64,000 nucleotides of DNA from Lepidostoma basale (lineage: Eukaryota; Arthropoda; Insecta; Trichoptera; Lepidostomatidae). The stretch is from the NCBI GenBank assembly GCA_022606425.2, contig JAHDVF020000177.1, positions 1,488,001 to 1,552,000 of the forward strand, given 5' to 3'. Shown here in pieces: positions 20,990 through 31,289 of the stretch. The notes below the pieces were generated by a model. That model had not been told where the DNA came from. It was given only the letters and a program-made list of their open reading frames with translations, and did not search any database. The translations under genes were made by a program, and so were the position numbers. Position 1 is the first letter of the stretch; every line of letters begins with the position of its first letter.

Positions 20990-21185
20990 CAGGATTCCAT
21001 TATGGACTTGGACTTGGATCTTCTGGCTTACAGAGGTTCAGCTCTAATGGCTATTCCTCTTACATCTGTAGGAAAGATTGTTGGTAGTTGTTTTATGATT
21101 GGGCTAAATGTATGGCCCGGAATGTCCCTCCGAAAGAGGGTGAGGGGGGATTTAGGGTTTATGATAAAGTCTTACAATATTCTCA
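20990..21185 (+). mobile_element. FB-1 foldback, single arm
   Basis: GGACTTGGATCTTCTGGCTT, CAGAGGTTCAGCTC and GGCTATTCCTCTTACATCTG then ATGGCCCGGAATGTCCCTCC correspond to one arm of the FB-1 palindrome at 12.2 kb. Confidence 0.7.
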
Positions 21186-21269
21186 GGGAATGGAAGACCA
21201 GTTAGGGATGGGATTGTATTTATAAAAAAAAGTCTGTTCCCGAGGTGAAGATAAGAGGAGCAGTGGTAG

Positions 21270-21516
21270 TCAGTGGCGGTACACCCATAGAAGCCTATAA
21301 GCCCGGCTTGCGTAAGAAATTTTGAATCAAAACCTCTTCTGGCTTACAGAGGCTAAGCTCTTGTGGCTATTTCTCTTACATCTGATTGTTGGAAGGTGAT
21401 TTGGTGGGTTCTTGGTTTATGCGGGGACACAATTAGGTACTTAGATTTGGGGGGTTTTGATTCAAAATTTCTTACGCAAACCGGGCTTCTGGGCTTCTAT
21501 GGGAGTACCGCCACTG
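21270..21516. mobile_element. Non-autonomous hAT-like element enclosing FB-1 sequence
   Basis: Both ends carry hAT-type termini in inverted orientation: CAGTGGCGGTACACCCATAG on the left and CTATGGGAGTACCGCCACTG on the right. Each continues into a GCCCGG..TTTTGATTCAAAAT block that also forms the right end of the 2.3-kb hAT relic. The flanks AGTGGTAG and AGTGGTAC match at 7 of 8 bases, a likely target duplication. FB-1 arm sequence lies inside (~21335-21440). Confidence 0.75.
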
Positions 21517-21659
21517 AGTGGTACTGTCATATTTGCTTCAGTGAATATATTTATATTTGCCGTGATGACTTGAGAGCATAATTTATTTTGTTCCCAGCAT
21601 GCTTCTTTCCGTGTTTTTGTCTAATTTTCCATCTCTAGTAAACATGTAGGTAGTATTTC

Positions 21660-21732
21660 ATATTTCAGGATAGAACAGTGTGGAGTTCCATCCTCTCTGT
21701 TTGCTCTGCGTGATGGTTCGTTAGTTTAATTT
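21660..21732 (+). mobile_element. LINE-A tail fragment
   Basis: CAGGATAGAACAGTGTGGAG, CCATCCTCTCTG and GCGTGATGGTTCGTTAG; a small deletion removes the CTACCCC block. Confidence 0.65.
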
Positions 21733-22035
21733 AATAACTCACTTATTTGCGAGAGATTAATTATATCTTCCAGAGTGTTTCTTGTTTCCATAACACGGCA
21801 GTCGAGAGTTGGAGTCTCTTGCCGCCGACTGCCCGCCCTGCCAATTTACCGAACTAATTTACTAACTTTATAACTCCGTCATAATATTCCGTCTATTTAC
21901 ATTAAGTATCTATGTAGAGAGTGCCTGATTCGAGGAGCCAATTTATAAGTTATTTATGTATAATGTTTATGTTACGACTTAATTATTCACCACTTAAACG
22001 CGATATATCTAGATACACTAAACATCAAACGAACT

Positions 22036-22188
22036 TATGTACGGAAGCGAAACATGGAACTGTCGAAAGTAGGATGAAAGTAGAATAAATGCAGTAGAAT
22101 AAGATCTCTAAATGCATGTGCGATAAATCTGTATGTGATAGAGTAAATATATAAAAGTATTATGAACAAATTAACGAAATTGACATTG
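22036..22188 (+). mobile_element. LINE-A internal fragment
   Basis: TGTACGGAAGCGAAACATGG (MYGSETW), AGTAGAATAAATGCAGTAG (SRINAV), CATGTGCGATAAATCTGTAT (MCDKSVY), ATTATGAACAAATT (IMNK). It breaks just upstream of two hAT-like insertions. Confidence 0.7.
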
Positions 22189-22199
22189 ATCGTTTAGAC

Positions 22200-22512
22200 C
22201 CTAGATTCTCAAAGTGGGCGATAACGCCTCCTTGTGGGCGTTTGAGACTTTCAGGGGGGCAGTAGAAAACCCAGAAAAAATAGAGAGCGGGGGCAGATAA
22301 AAAAATATAGTCTAAAAAGTCAACAACAAAAAAAACGCTAATCACGTAGGTACTAATAAAGCAAATTAAACTTAAATATTGGTTTATTTTGTTATTGTAT
22401 GTATTGTAATAATTTTCCCTTTTTTGGAATAACTTTTATGGGAGGGGGGCGTTGAACGTTTATTTTTTTCTTGTAAAGGGGGCGGTGGCCCAGAAAAGAT
22501 TGGAAACCTATG
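22200..22512. mobile_element. hAT-like MITE 1
   Basis: 313-bp element. Its ends CCTAGATTCTCAAAGTGGGC and AAGATTGGAAACCTATG are imperfect inverted repeats of the [CA]TAGGTTCNCAAAGTGGGC type. It is flanked by GTTTAGAC on both sides (22192-22199 and 22513-22520), an exact 8-bp duplication fitting the hAT consensus (T at 2, A at 7). No coding. Confidence 0.85.
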
Positions 22513-22520
22513 GTTTAGAC

Positions 22521-22659
22521 CATAGGTTCACAAAGTGGGCCCCGTGGTCCCCCAGGGGACCCTGGAGGGAGCTGATGGGGTAATTCTGGCCCTGGGGGAG
22601 TAGGGGAGCCATGGGAAGCAAAAGGGGGGCCATGGGTCAAAAATGATTGGGAACCTATG
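22521..22659. mobile_element. hAT-like MITE 2, adjacent
   Basis: 139-bp element with inverted ends CATAGGTTCACAAAGTGGGC and TTGGGAACCTATG. It is flanked by GTTTAGAC (22513-22520) and GTTTAGTC (22660-22667), an 8-bp duplication with one mismatch. It sits directly against MITE 1, sharing the middle target copy. Confidence 0.85.
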
Positions 22660-22694
22660 GTTTAGTCTCTGAGTTATATTTTTTAGACGTTATT

Positions 22695-23206
22695 GTTTAT
22701 CAATGAAAGCGAAAACGGTCGTTCACAATGGTGTTCTGGTCCCATCACTAATGGAAGCGAAGCATGAAACTGGCAGAAGAAGGATGAAAGCAGAATAAAT
22801 GCTGTAGAGATGAGGTCCCTAAGACATATGTGTGGTTGAACAATATACGACAGAATCTCAAATGCTGATATTAGAAAGGAATGTGGAGCGGAAGAAGGTA
22901 TTATAAACAAAATTATGAAAGGATCGCTGCGCTGGTTCGGACATATGGAACGCATGGATGGAGAAAGAATGGTTAAGAAAGTATACGTTAATAATGTAAA
23001 TGGGGTACGGAGTCGAAGCAGACCGAGGAAAACATGGCATGACCAAATTAATCAAATTTTAAAGGTTGGTCATGTTAGAAGTCGGAGGAATCGACGTGCG
23101 TATATGACTCGTTGTATGAATGTGGAGGAAGTTAGAGAGGTTTGCCAGGATAGAGTGGACTCTGACTACCCCTGCGGGGAAACGGCGTGATGGTTTGTTT
23201 GTTTTG
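22695..23206 (+). mobile_element. LINE-A 3' end (A1)
   Basis: The reading order is KAKTVVHNGVLVPSL, a lost stretch, KHETGRRR (frameshift of AWNWQKKDE), EMRSLRHMCG, then frame 22915-23190: MKGSLRWFGHMERMDGERMV, RSRPRKTWHDQINQILK, CMNVEEVREVCQDRV and CGETA-stop. The VWRS..SAY segment is shortened. The tail is GGCGTGATGGTTTGTTTG. Confidence 0.85.
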
Positions 23207-24204
23207 TTTCTGGGAGTTCTTAAGGTGTGTATTCTGCTTCTAATCTATAGTTACGGTCTTTACTTCGAGTGTTTGCTGCATTATCTTCTTCGGAGGCCTC
23301 GTTTACCCAGGTGGCATAATTTATTTATCTTGCTAACCCTTCGGGGAGAAACGTTTTGTTTTCATTTACATATATTAAAGAGCGTTTGCGGGACGCTCCC
23401 TCTGTCTACGTCTTTGCATTTTACATCTAAGATGCCATGAATTTTGATGATGGAAAGAAATCTGTTCTAAATCTCATTAACTAAGTACAAAGCTAATATA
23501 TTCAGTTTAATTTCGTAACTAATACTTAGATTAATAATTGCTTTTCTAAATAAGATACACGAGAACACGTTGGTATATTTTGTTAAAACGCATATTCATT
23601 GTTTTTTTTTTTAAATATTATTTTTGTTTATATGATTAATTACAATTTTAGTGATTGTTGGTTGGCGACATGATTGAAGTATGATTTGGTTACGTAATTC
23701 AATGTTTTGATGATTTATATAATATAACAATTTTCTACTTATTCATAGTGTAATGTTGATTTCTGTGTAATCTTAAAACCGATGTTTAGTATAAATATAT
23801 CGTTTGAAAGTTAAAACTATGGAGATGTTTTTAAAATAATCTGCACGAAAAAATTTATACCTGATTTATTTTTTAAATCGCCGTTTTTGGGGTTTGTCAA
23901 TAAAAATAATTAAAATGTATAATATTTCCGTCTGGTATTTCCTAATGTGGACAGGCCCATTTAGTTTTTGTATTGATAATAAATGCCTGTTACGTTCGCT
24001 AATTGCGAAAAAAATTAAAGTTTGATTGTGACCAAAATTTACTTTTTAATTACCTTAATTCATTAAAAAATTAAAAAAAACTTATATTCGTTTTATCTCA
24101 AAAATGGTTCACTTTTGCATAATGCGTTACAAGCCATAATTCATTGGAAATAACCTCCCCTACAACCTCCCAGAAGGAATATATTCAATAACCAATAAAC
24201 CTGT
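23207..24204. other. No recognised feature
   Basis: AT-rich. GATTGTTGGTTGGCGACATGAT-like sequence near 23651 recurs at 24492, a direct repeat ~840 bp apart that I cannot assign. No coding. Confidence 0.45.
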
Positions 24205-24208
24205 ATAT

Positions 24209-24990
24209 CGTGGGTATTCTGTGAAAAAGCACCAAGTCCAAATTTTGCTCTTTTGACTTAATGATAAGGTTATACTGTTGAAAAAATACTCTACAATCTG
24301 CAAAAACGCACTAAGTCCTATCTACACTGCAAGTCAGGATATTTTCTGTAATAAGTCAATATAACATAAATCCGCTCAGAAAAAAACCACCAAGGGACTT
24401 AATGCAAATTCCCTGGATACATTTTTGATGATAAATTATCAATCATAATAATTTCGGATGTATTCAGCGGAGCTTATGGAGTGAAAAAAAAATGAGATTG
24501 TTGGTTGGCGACATGATATCTTGGAGATGTCTAGTAAGTGATGTCTACAATAAGGGCAAACTTGGCAATTATTATTTTCTTTCTTTTCTCTTTTTACTAA
24601 TTAATTGTTATTTTACCTAATGTAATAGGTACTGTACAGTTGATAAAATTATTGCATAACTTTTTTAATTAAAGAATAAAAAACATTTCTCACAAAGTGA
24701 CTATAGTAGGTACAATGTGACTTCAATTTGAATACCTTACTGTGGTATTACGTATCAGCGAAAACGCAAGTCGTGTCAATCTACTATTATTTTGAAAATA
24801 TGTGCTGATAGTTGCGTTATTATTTATTAAACCATTATATAAAATGTAGTTAATAGATCAATACATCATTTTTTCAAATTGGCTTAGTAATGTTTAGTGT
24901 AAAAAAAAAGTTATATCCTTAAAAACTTTGAACATCAATTATTTCAAAAGAAGTGATTTTGACTAGGTGCTGTTTCGCAGAATACCCACG
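24209..24990. mobile_element. Terminal-inverted-repeat element, unknown superfamily
   Basis: The left end CGTGGGTATTCTGTGAAAAA with GCACCAAGTCC is mirrored on the right by GGTGCTGTTTCGCAGAATAC and CCACG. ATAT flanks both ends (24205-24208, 24991-24994). Near the left end the motif CNC[CT]AAGTCC recurs several times (e.g. GCACTAAGTCC, ACCAAGGGACTT), which looks like subterminal binding repeats. Non-coding, 782 bp. Confidence 0.65.
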
Positions 24991-25000
24991 ATATATTATA

Positions 25001-25500
25001 TAATATAGATTTGACGTGATACGTTTATCTTTACCAGGACAATTGATAACTTGATGGGTTTTAAATAATTAAAACAAAAGCTGCAGATTAAAATCATTGT
25101 TTATGCAACAGTAATAACGTAATTCAATGATTTACTTTTTGATTTATGATTTTCGTATCCGAGTAGAAAGTCGTTTAAGGTGGTATCAGATCAACTGCTG
25201 CGTTTATCGAAACGTCAGCCGAGGAAGTCATTAAGACACGACCCAGTAACCCGGAGAATAGAAAAAGATAAAAAAAAGATTTCGCTGACGCGTCACCGTG
25301 GCGCGAGACAAGTAGGTTGGTGACAAACGAAGCGGGAAATCGAAAAGATATAACAAAACCTATGCGAAAATACATCAGCGTTAAGTATTGCCTTCATTAC
25401 ATTAATGGATTCTCAATCTGAAAGCTTCTTTGGACACTCGTATCTAGGAAAAAACGATCGCATTTTTATGAATCCAAATTAAAATAATATATATTCATAA
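25001..25500. other. No recognised feature
   Basis: Unassigned. A CpG-containing patch at 25190-25330 gives an open frame without recognisable domains. Confidence 0.4.
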
Positions 25501-25502
25501 GT

Positions 25503-26042
25503 ATCATCATCAGCCGTCTGTCATCCACTGCTGAATGTAGGCCTCTCCCAAAGCACGCCACCGCCCCCTATCCATTGCCGCGCCTATCCATCTATATTCA
25601 GCAATCCTCTTCAGATCGTCGGTCCATCGGGCAGGGGGACGTCCAACTCTGCGGAATCCTGTACGCGGTCTCCACTCCAGAACCCGTCTCCCACATCGGC
25701 CGTCGGTTCTCCGACAGATAGCCACTTCAGCCCGCCCATCCTCAGAGCCACCTAAGTCACCTTGACTTGTTGACGAATAAATTCGTTTCTAAATTTGTCC
25801 CTCAAGGTTATTCCAAGCATGGCTCTTTCCATGGCGCGTTGGGCGACCTTGAATCTGTAGAGTAGACCTTTTGTCAGTGACAACGTCTCGGCTCCGTACG
25901 TCATGACTGGCAAGACGCACTGGTTGAAGACTTTAGTCTTTAGGCATTGTGATGTTTTAGAGGTCAGAACATGACGTAATTTTCCAAAGGCCGCCGAACC
26001 CAACTGAATTCTTCGGTCGGCTAATTTCTCGAAATTGTTTCT
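25503..26042 (-). mobile_element. LINE-F (RTE-like) 3' end
   Basis: The minus strand encodes GSAAFGKLRHVLTSKTSQCL, KVFNQCVLPVMTYGAETLSL, QRAMERAMLGITLRDKFRNE (25752-26003) and, after a frameshift or short loss, RRTDGRCGRRVLEWRPRTGF, VGRPPARWTDDLKRIAEYRW, ALGEAYIQQWM and a stop (25510-25725). This is the characteristic end of insect RTE-type elements (R.W.P..G.R..GRPP.RW.DDL; QQW). It ends with a TGATGATAC-type tail. Confidence 0.85.
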
Positions 26043-26184
26043 ACCTAATTTAATGATTTGGCCAAGATATATTCTTAATCATCATATCATAAGTATTGTA
26101 AGTATACTTAAAAAAAATATACACACTTAAACCTTAGGATGAGAACTACAACCATTTTAAATGCTCGAGGTGCCCAAAATGTGA

Positions 26185-26452
26185 CTAAATAGTCCATTGC
26201 CGAAACACTATGATACTTAAACATAATTGCTGTTAAAATTTAAAACTTTAATAATATCACAATTTCTTTTTATTCACTGAGAGTGTCGCGACAGCTGTTT
26301 CGCCAGCCGATGTTGGCATCATCATGTTTTACAATAAACTGTTTATTGTATCACCTTATGATGCCAACATCGGTTGGCGAAATAACTGTTGCGACACTCT
26401 AAGTGAATAAAAAGAAATTGTGATATTATAAGAGTATTTAAAATTTTAACAG
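26185..26452. mobile_element. Foldback family Z with decayed ribozyme motifs
   Basis: Inverted arms share AACAGCTGTCGCGACACTCT, GCCAACATCGG and AATTTCTTTTTATTCACT. Left arm core (minus strand) is ATGATGA (C3 to A). Right arm core is CTTATGA (G5 to T) and helix III is altered. The left flank carries the Z end (CCATTGCCGAAACACTATGA). No coding. Confidence 0.75.
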
Positions 26453-26998
26453 CAAAATGTGACTCATAAACGCATGAATTAAAATATGTTCTCATTTATT
26501 GTTTCTTGCGTGACAGGCGACACATGACATTCACATAAAATATAATAAAACTTCTAAAAAACAGACGTCTTTATTCGTATTAATTAAAATATTTTCTTTG
26601 CGATAAATGGTGCACCTCTTGTACGCGCTTTCGAACAAGTAAGATTGAACGAGATAGCGTATATACATTATATTTTTTCAATTTTAATTAAGGATGGTAG
26701 TATTTTTCTCGTCGTAGGAAAATAGTTAAAGCGTCAAATTGGGTCAGTAAACCGAACATGAAACACAAGCAAGTTCAGCAAAATACTTACTGACTAGTAT
26801 TTGAATAATTCGCCTCTTGAAAAATGTTTCATTTCCTCGTCGTTCATCAAAAAATCAGATTTGGCATCCTCAGAGACAGGTTGATTCGGCATACTGGAAT
26901 AAAATTAAAAACCGATTGGTTAGGCATAGTGAAATTAATATTTTATGCTGTCTTCGTTAAAATCAACACATTTCCCAATCGGACAATACAACAACAAT
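26453..26998. other. Mostly unassigned; family X fragment
   Basis: An X-family end lies at ~26525-26585 (ATAATAAAACTTCTAAAAAA, CAGACGTC). The remainder is unassigned. Confidence 0.45.
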
Positions 26999-26999
26999 A

Positions 27000-27315
27000 A
27001 CAACAAACCATCACGTCGTTTTCCCGTAGGGGTAGGCAGAGAGAATGGACCGCTACACTACTTCATCCTGGCACACCTCTCTAGCTTCCTCCACATTTAA
27101 ACAGCGAGTCATACACGCATGTTGATTCTCCCGACTTCTAACATGACCACTATTAAAATTTGATTAATTTGGTCATGCCATGTTTTCCTCGGTCTGCCTC
27201 GACTCCGTACTCCATTTACATTATTAACGTAACCTTTCTTAACCATTCTTCTCCATCCATGCGCTCCCCATGTCAGAACCAACGCAGCGATCCTTTCATA
27301 ATTTACGGACAATAG
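27000..27315 (-). mobile_element. LINE-A 3' end (A1)
   Basis: Complement of a (TTG)n tail, then GTTTTCCCGTAGGGGTAGGC. The minus strand encodes AREVCQD, MTRCLNVEEA, NQINQILI.VVMLE, RGRPRKTWHDQINQIL and MVKKGYVNNVNGVRS. It has several small indels. The 5' truncation falls near IMKGSLRW. Confidence 0.8.
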
Positions 27316-27424
27316 GTTTTTAGAAATCATATTTTTGTTGATTCAGAACATTAAATCGATCTGAGAACGCATAATATTTTAATCGCTTGCCAAGTTACTT
27401 TGGTATATAAATTTTTATCAGGTA

Positions 27425-27832
27425 TATTGAACGATGTTTATAAATAGGTGCCTTCGCTCAATATTCAAAATCTACTGGCCCCAAATAGTGTCAAATGCCG
27501 TTCTCTGGACCATGGCAGACGAAAGGCCAATTAGAGAACAAGTCGCTAGACGCAAATGGCAGAGGATCGGTCACACTCTGAGACGGAATCCAGCCTGCAT
27601 CGCCCAGGGTGCACTAGACTGGTCCCCTATGGGGGGAAAGAGAAAGCGAGGCAGACCTAGAGCCACCTGGAGAAGAACCCTGCAGGACGAGGTTAAGGCG
27701 GCAAGCCTCATTTGGGATGATGTTAGGCATCAGGCATGCGATAGAGTCGGGTGGAGAAGGTTCCTTGAGGCCCTATGCACCACGGAGGTGTGACAGGACA
27801 AAAAGAAGATGAATAAAGATATTGAACGATCA
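27425..27832 (+). mobile_element. LINE-B 3' end
   Basis: Frame 27434-27793: MFINRCLRSIFKIYWPQIVS, RKWQRIGHTLRRNPACIAQG, KRKRGRPRATWRRTL, VRHQACDRVGWRRFLEALCT. It is collinear with the 10.5-kb copy and keeps RGRPRATW where that copy has RGRHGATW. Its 5' truncation is ~110 bp further downstream. The AAAAAGAAGATGAATAAAG tail follows. Confidence 0.85.
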
Positions 27833-27946
27833 TGTAAAATTCTGAAACAAGTATTTATTTACTTTCGTATGAAGCACTTAATTTGTGGTGTGACGTTACC
27901 AAATACAAGAATTATACATTTATAAAATTTGTTAGTATATTTTGTC

Positions 27947-27984
27947 ACCCTGACGAAGCTCCGGTGGGAGCGAAACCGGTTGGT
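27947..27984 (+). ncRNA. Hammerhead-like ribozyme motif, solitary, complete
   Basis: Helix I ACC/GGT (27947-27949, 27982-27984), CTGACGA (27950-27956), extra A, helix II GCTCC/GGAGC with GGTG loop, GAA (27972-27974), palindromic helix III ACCGGT, T17 at 27981. All core positions fit the hammerhead consensus. It is not in an obvious foldback; neighbouring sequence is unassigned. Confidence 0.7.
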
Positions 27985-28394
27985 TGTTGTAAAAGATAAA
28001 GTGGTTTATTATACATAAGAGAGAATTTTCCGGAAAAACTCTTTCGGCCTTCCAGGGCGTTCTTTGCCGTCAACGCTAAAAACACCAACTTTTAAGCGTC
28101 TATACCATTCTCTGCATTATTTATCCGATGAAGCATGATCGCCATAAACTTTCACAAGCATTTTATGCACCACAGCTGCACTGTTTTTCCAATTATAACA
28201 GAACAGCAGAACTTCCCGCAAATATTTCTTATTTACCCCGAAAGTCGACATTTTAAAGAGCAATAACCCAAATGTTGTTGTGAGAATGACAAACATTTGC
28301 GAACTGAACTTAATTGATAGATGCTCAGGCAAAAAAAAGCGGACGGAACATTCCGAAACACCTAATACATCTTTTTTAAAACAGTTTCCAATAT

Positions 28395-29018
28395 GGGATG
28401 GGAGGGTGGAGAAGGATATTGAAAGAAGGGTTGGGGCAGGCAAGAGAGTAAATGGTGCACTTAAAGTTGTCATCGCAAACAAAAGCCTATCCAAAAAACC
28501 TAAGATGGCAGTGCATAATGGTGTTCTTCTACCGACCCTTATGTATGGAAGTGAAGCATGGAACTGGCAAAAGAAGGGTGAAAGTAGAATAAATGCAGTA
28601 GAAATGAGATCTCTAAGACGAATGTGTGGCAAATCTGTATATGATAGAGTGACAAATGCAAGTATAATATGTGAATGTGGTACAAATGAAAGTGTTATGA
28701 ACAAAATAAGGAAATGGTAATTAAAATGGTTTGGACACATGGGAAGAATGAGTGAAGACAGAATGGTAAATAAGGTATATGTAAACGGCGTGAACGGAGC
28801 TAGAAAACGAGGAAGACCGAGGAAAACGTGGCATGATCAAATCAATCAAATATTGAATGTCGGTCACGTGAGGAGTCGGAGAAATCGACGTGCGTGCATG
28901 ACAAGATGTACGAATGTAGAGGAATCGAGAGAAGTATGTTAGGACAGAACAGCGTGGCGTTTCATTCTTTCTGCCTACCCCTTCGGGGAGACGGCGTGAT
29001 GGTTAGTTAGTTAGTTTC
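28395..29018 (+). mobile_element. LINE-A 3' end (A3), long copy
   Basis: Order: VEKDIERRVGAGKRVNGALK, VVIANKSLSKKPKMAVHNGV, YGSEAWNWQKKGESRINAVE, SLRRMCGKSVYDRV, NESVMNKIRKW-stop (28280-28720). A one-base change then shifts to MGRMSEDRMVNKVYVNGVNG, RGRPRKTWHDQINQILNVGH, NVEESREVC-stop. The tail is CGGGGAGACGGCGTGATGG and (TTAG)n. Two lesions make it a pseudogene. Confidence 0.85.
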
Positions 29019-29151
29019 CAATAAAAAAAAATACTCGGGATTCTACAATTTCATTCTCATAGTGTTCATATATCATTACATTGGATTTTATCATTTTCCT
29101 ACCAGCTTTCACAAATAAATGTATCTATTGATATAAAATTAATACTTGAAT

Positions 29152-29605
29152 TGATAGCCCGCAATGGGTGAATAAAATCCAGTATTCGTCTACAAGTATT
29201 TGTATACATTCAAAATGTTGTATAAAACAAAAACTGGTCCAAGTAAGCATATAAATTGGAATGACATTTCCAGGCGTTATCTAGCAGTGCGTTAATAGGC
29301 GGTAGCCTTTCACATTGCGTTATAAAGATCTTCTGCTTAATGCTTAAAACTAATCTTCATAGATGGCGCATTGAAACTGACATATCAATTGTGGTGTTGT
29401 ATTAACATACATACAACTTCCAAAAAATTGTCAGACATGTTGGTCATAAGAAAGGTGGAATGGGGAATGTTGTAATTACATAAAGCGTGCGCTTAACCCA
29501 ACCAATGACAGGTCATAAGTCCTGTAAACACCTAGATCCACCATATTCAGTTTCCAGTTTGCATCTTCGTCTCTATTGAGATAAAATTAATCCTTCGTTA
29601 CATAT
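29152..29605 (+). repeat. Dispersed repeat D, long copy
   Basis: It runs from CCCGCAATGGGTGAATAAAA through AGGCGGTAGCC, GGAATGGGGAATGTTGTAAT, AACCCAACCAATGACAGGTC and TTCAGTTTCCAGTTTG to TCGTCTCTATTGAGATAA. The same blocks in the same order appear inverted at 30.17-30.66 kb and shortened at 56.3 and 62.2 kb. Non-coding, class unknown. Confidence 0.75.
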
Positions 29606-30099
29606 ATGATTGTTTCTCTTGATTTAATATCCTAGATTTCTGCGATTTATCGCCGATCTGACTTTCAGCGGCAGAAACTGCGATATCGTCTGCGAGTCTG
29701 AGACGATAGGAACCAGAATAATAATTACAAAGTACCGAAGTGTAATTTTCTATGAAGTTCTATTTTCGTTTGTCATAAATCATCTCAACCACAGGCGAGT
29801 GTAAACCCTAATAAGGCTGATTAAACATGCCGTTACATCAAATTAGTTCATTAATCTAACTAATTCCCTCGTTTTCTGGCGTAATCGCCCGTCATAATAA
29901 TTAACAGAACGCTTATCTTTCAGTTTCGCCGTGCTTCGAGGTGTAGCTTGAGCTTATGCTATTAGATCCCGAAGGCAAAACATTGACAAGCTTGGTTTTG
30001 TTATTATTTTATTTAAATCATTTTTCGTAACCCTTAACAAGACCGAAGGAAAATATAACACTTCACAATTGATATTTTACATATATTTACACTCCTATA
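29606..30099. other. No recognised feature
   Basis: Unassigned sequence between the two arms of the D inverted pair. Confidence 0.45.
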
Positions 30100-30172
30100 G
30101 ACACGGGTCAATAGATGCCTTAAAAATAAATTTTGTAATATCTGTTGATGAAATAAACTGATTTGATTTGAA
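30100..30172 (+). mobile_element. LINE-K 3' UTR end
   Basis: CAATAGATGCCTTAAAA, TTTTGTAATATCTGTTGATG and AATAAACTGATTTGATTTGA match the 3' UTR and (TTTGA)n tail of LINE-K at 13.6 kb. Only the last ~70 bp are present. It is followed immediately by repeat D. Confidence 0.65.
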
Positions 30173-30662
30173 TTTTTAATTGTATCTCAATAGAGACGAA
30201 GAAACAAACTGGAAACTGAACATGGATGATCAAGGTGTTTACAGGACTTATGACCTGTCATTGGTTGGGTTAAGCGCACGCTTTATGTAATTACAACATT
30301 CCCCATTCCACCATTGTTATTATGATCATGTATGATACATTTTTGGAAGTTGTATATATACTCCAAATCCATACATATCTTCACGTGGCAGTTCCAGTTA
30401 GCCATCTATGTAGATTTGATTGTACTAATTAATTTTTTAAGATTAATCTATACAATCCATCCACTAACGCCATCTATGAAGAATGATTGTTTTAGCATTT
30501 AGCAAACTACTTTATTAACACAATGCGAAGAGGCTACCGCCTCCTAGCGCACTGTTTAGAAGTCGCCTGGAGTATCCACTCCTATTTTATACGCCAAATA
30601 ATTGACCAGAATATTTACAAATATTTTGTGAAATGTATACTTATATCTGTATACGAATCGTG
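30173..30662 (-). repeat. Dispersed repeat D, inverted long copy
   Basis: The same D blocks occur in reverse: CTCAATAGAGACGAAGAAAC, CAAACTGGAAACTGAACATG, GACCTGTCATTGGTTGGGTT, CATTCCCCATTCCACC, AGAGGCTACCGCCTCCTAGC, and the end ACTTATATCTGTATACGAAT. With the 29.15-kb copy it forms a long inverted pair ~0.6 kb apart. Confidence 0.75.
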
Positions 30663-30895
30663 CGCTTAAAGTGCGCGTGCACATAAAGCGTGCGCTTAAC
30701 CCAACCAATGACAGGTCATAAGTCCTGTAAACACCTTGATCATCCATATTCAGTTTCCAGTTTGTTTCTTCGTCTCTATTGAGATACAATTAAAAATTTA
30801 AATTAACCACCCACAGGTGAAAATCCAGGATTCGTATACAGATATAAGTATACATTTCACAAAATATTTGATTTGATTTGATTTGATTTGATACC
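30663..30895 (+). repeat. Dispersed repeat D, short copy with (TTTGA)n
   Basis: CATAAAGCGTGCGCTTAACC to CTCTATTGAGATACAATT, then AGGATTCGTATACAGATATA. It ends at a (TTTGA)n microsatellite (30868-30890) like the LINE-K tail. The terminal ~40 bp mirror 30620-30660. Confidence 0.65.
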
Positions 30896-31204
30896 CAACA
30901 ATATAACATAAATAAATCAAACATTTTTGTCGATGGAATAAAAAATATAGACGATCTAGAAGACGACCTTCGTGGGAAAGTGGTAAGAGCTCTGAATGCC
31001 AAACAGCTAAATAAGATTTATTAGAATATACTCCTCGAAACAAAGGAATTGAAGAATAAAACTAGTTATATTTAATTATTCTAAAATAAAAACATTAAAA
31101 AAAAAAAAATCTAAATTAAGCCATAATTAGGAGCTTGGAAACTGATTATATTAAATATTTTTATTTTGAATGGAAAGGTACAAAAATATACCCAAAAATT
31201 TAAT

Positions 31205-31262
31205 CTGATAACTTTTTTTTGTATAAAACGAGTCGTTTGAATCCAATTACTGCATAGGTACT
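31205..31262 (-). mobile_element. SINE1 3'-end fragment
   Basis: CGAGTCGTTTGAATCCAATT after a T-run is the antisense of the SINE1 3' end (GGGTTCAAGCGACCTG). Only the last ~55 bp are present. Confidence 0.55.
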
Positions 31263-31289
31263 TTTGTTGAATGTATAGAAAAAAATAAT

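Noticed and set aside
28117..28740. 207-residue minus-strand open frame
   Set aside because: It is the antisense shadow of a LINE-A copy on the plus strand.
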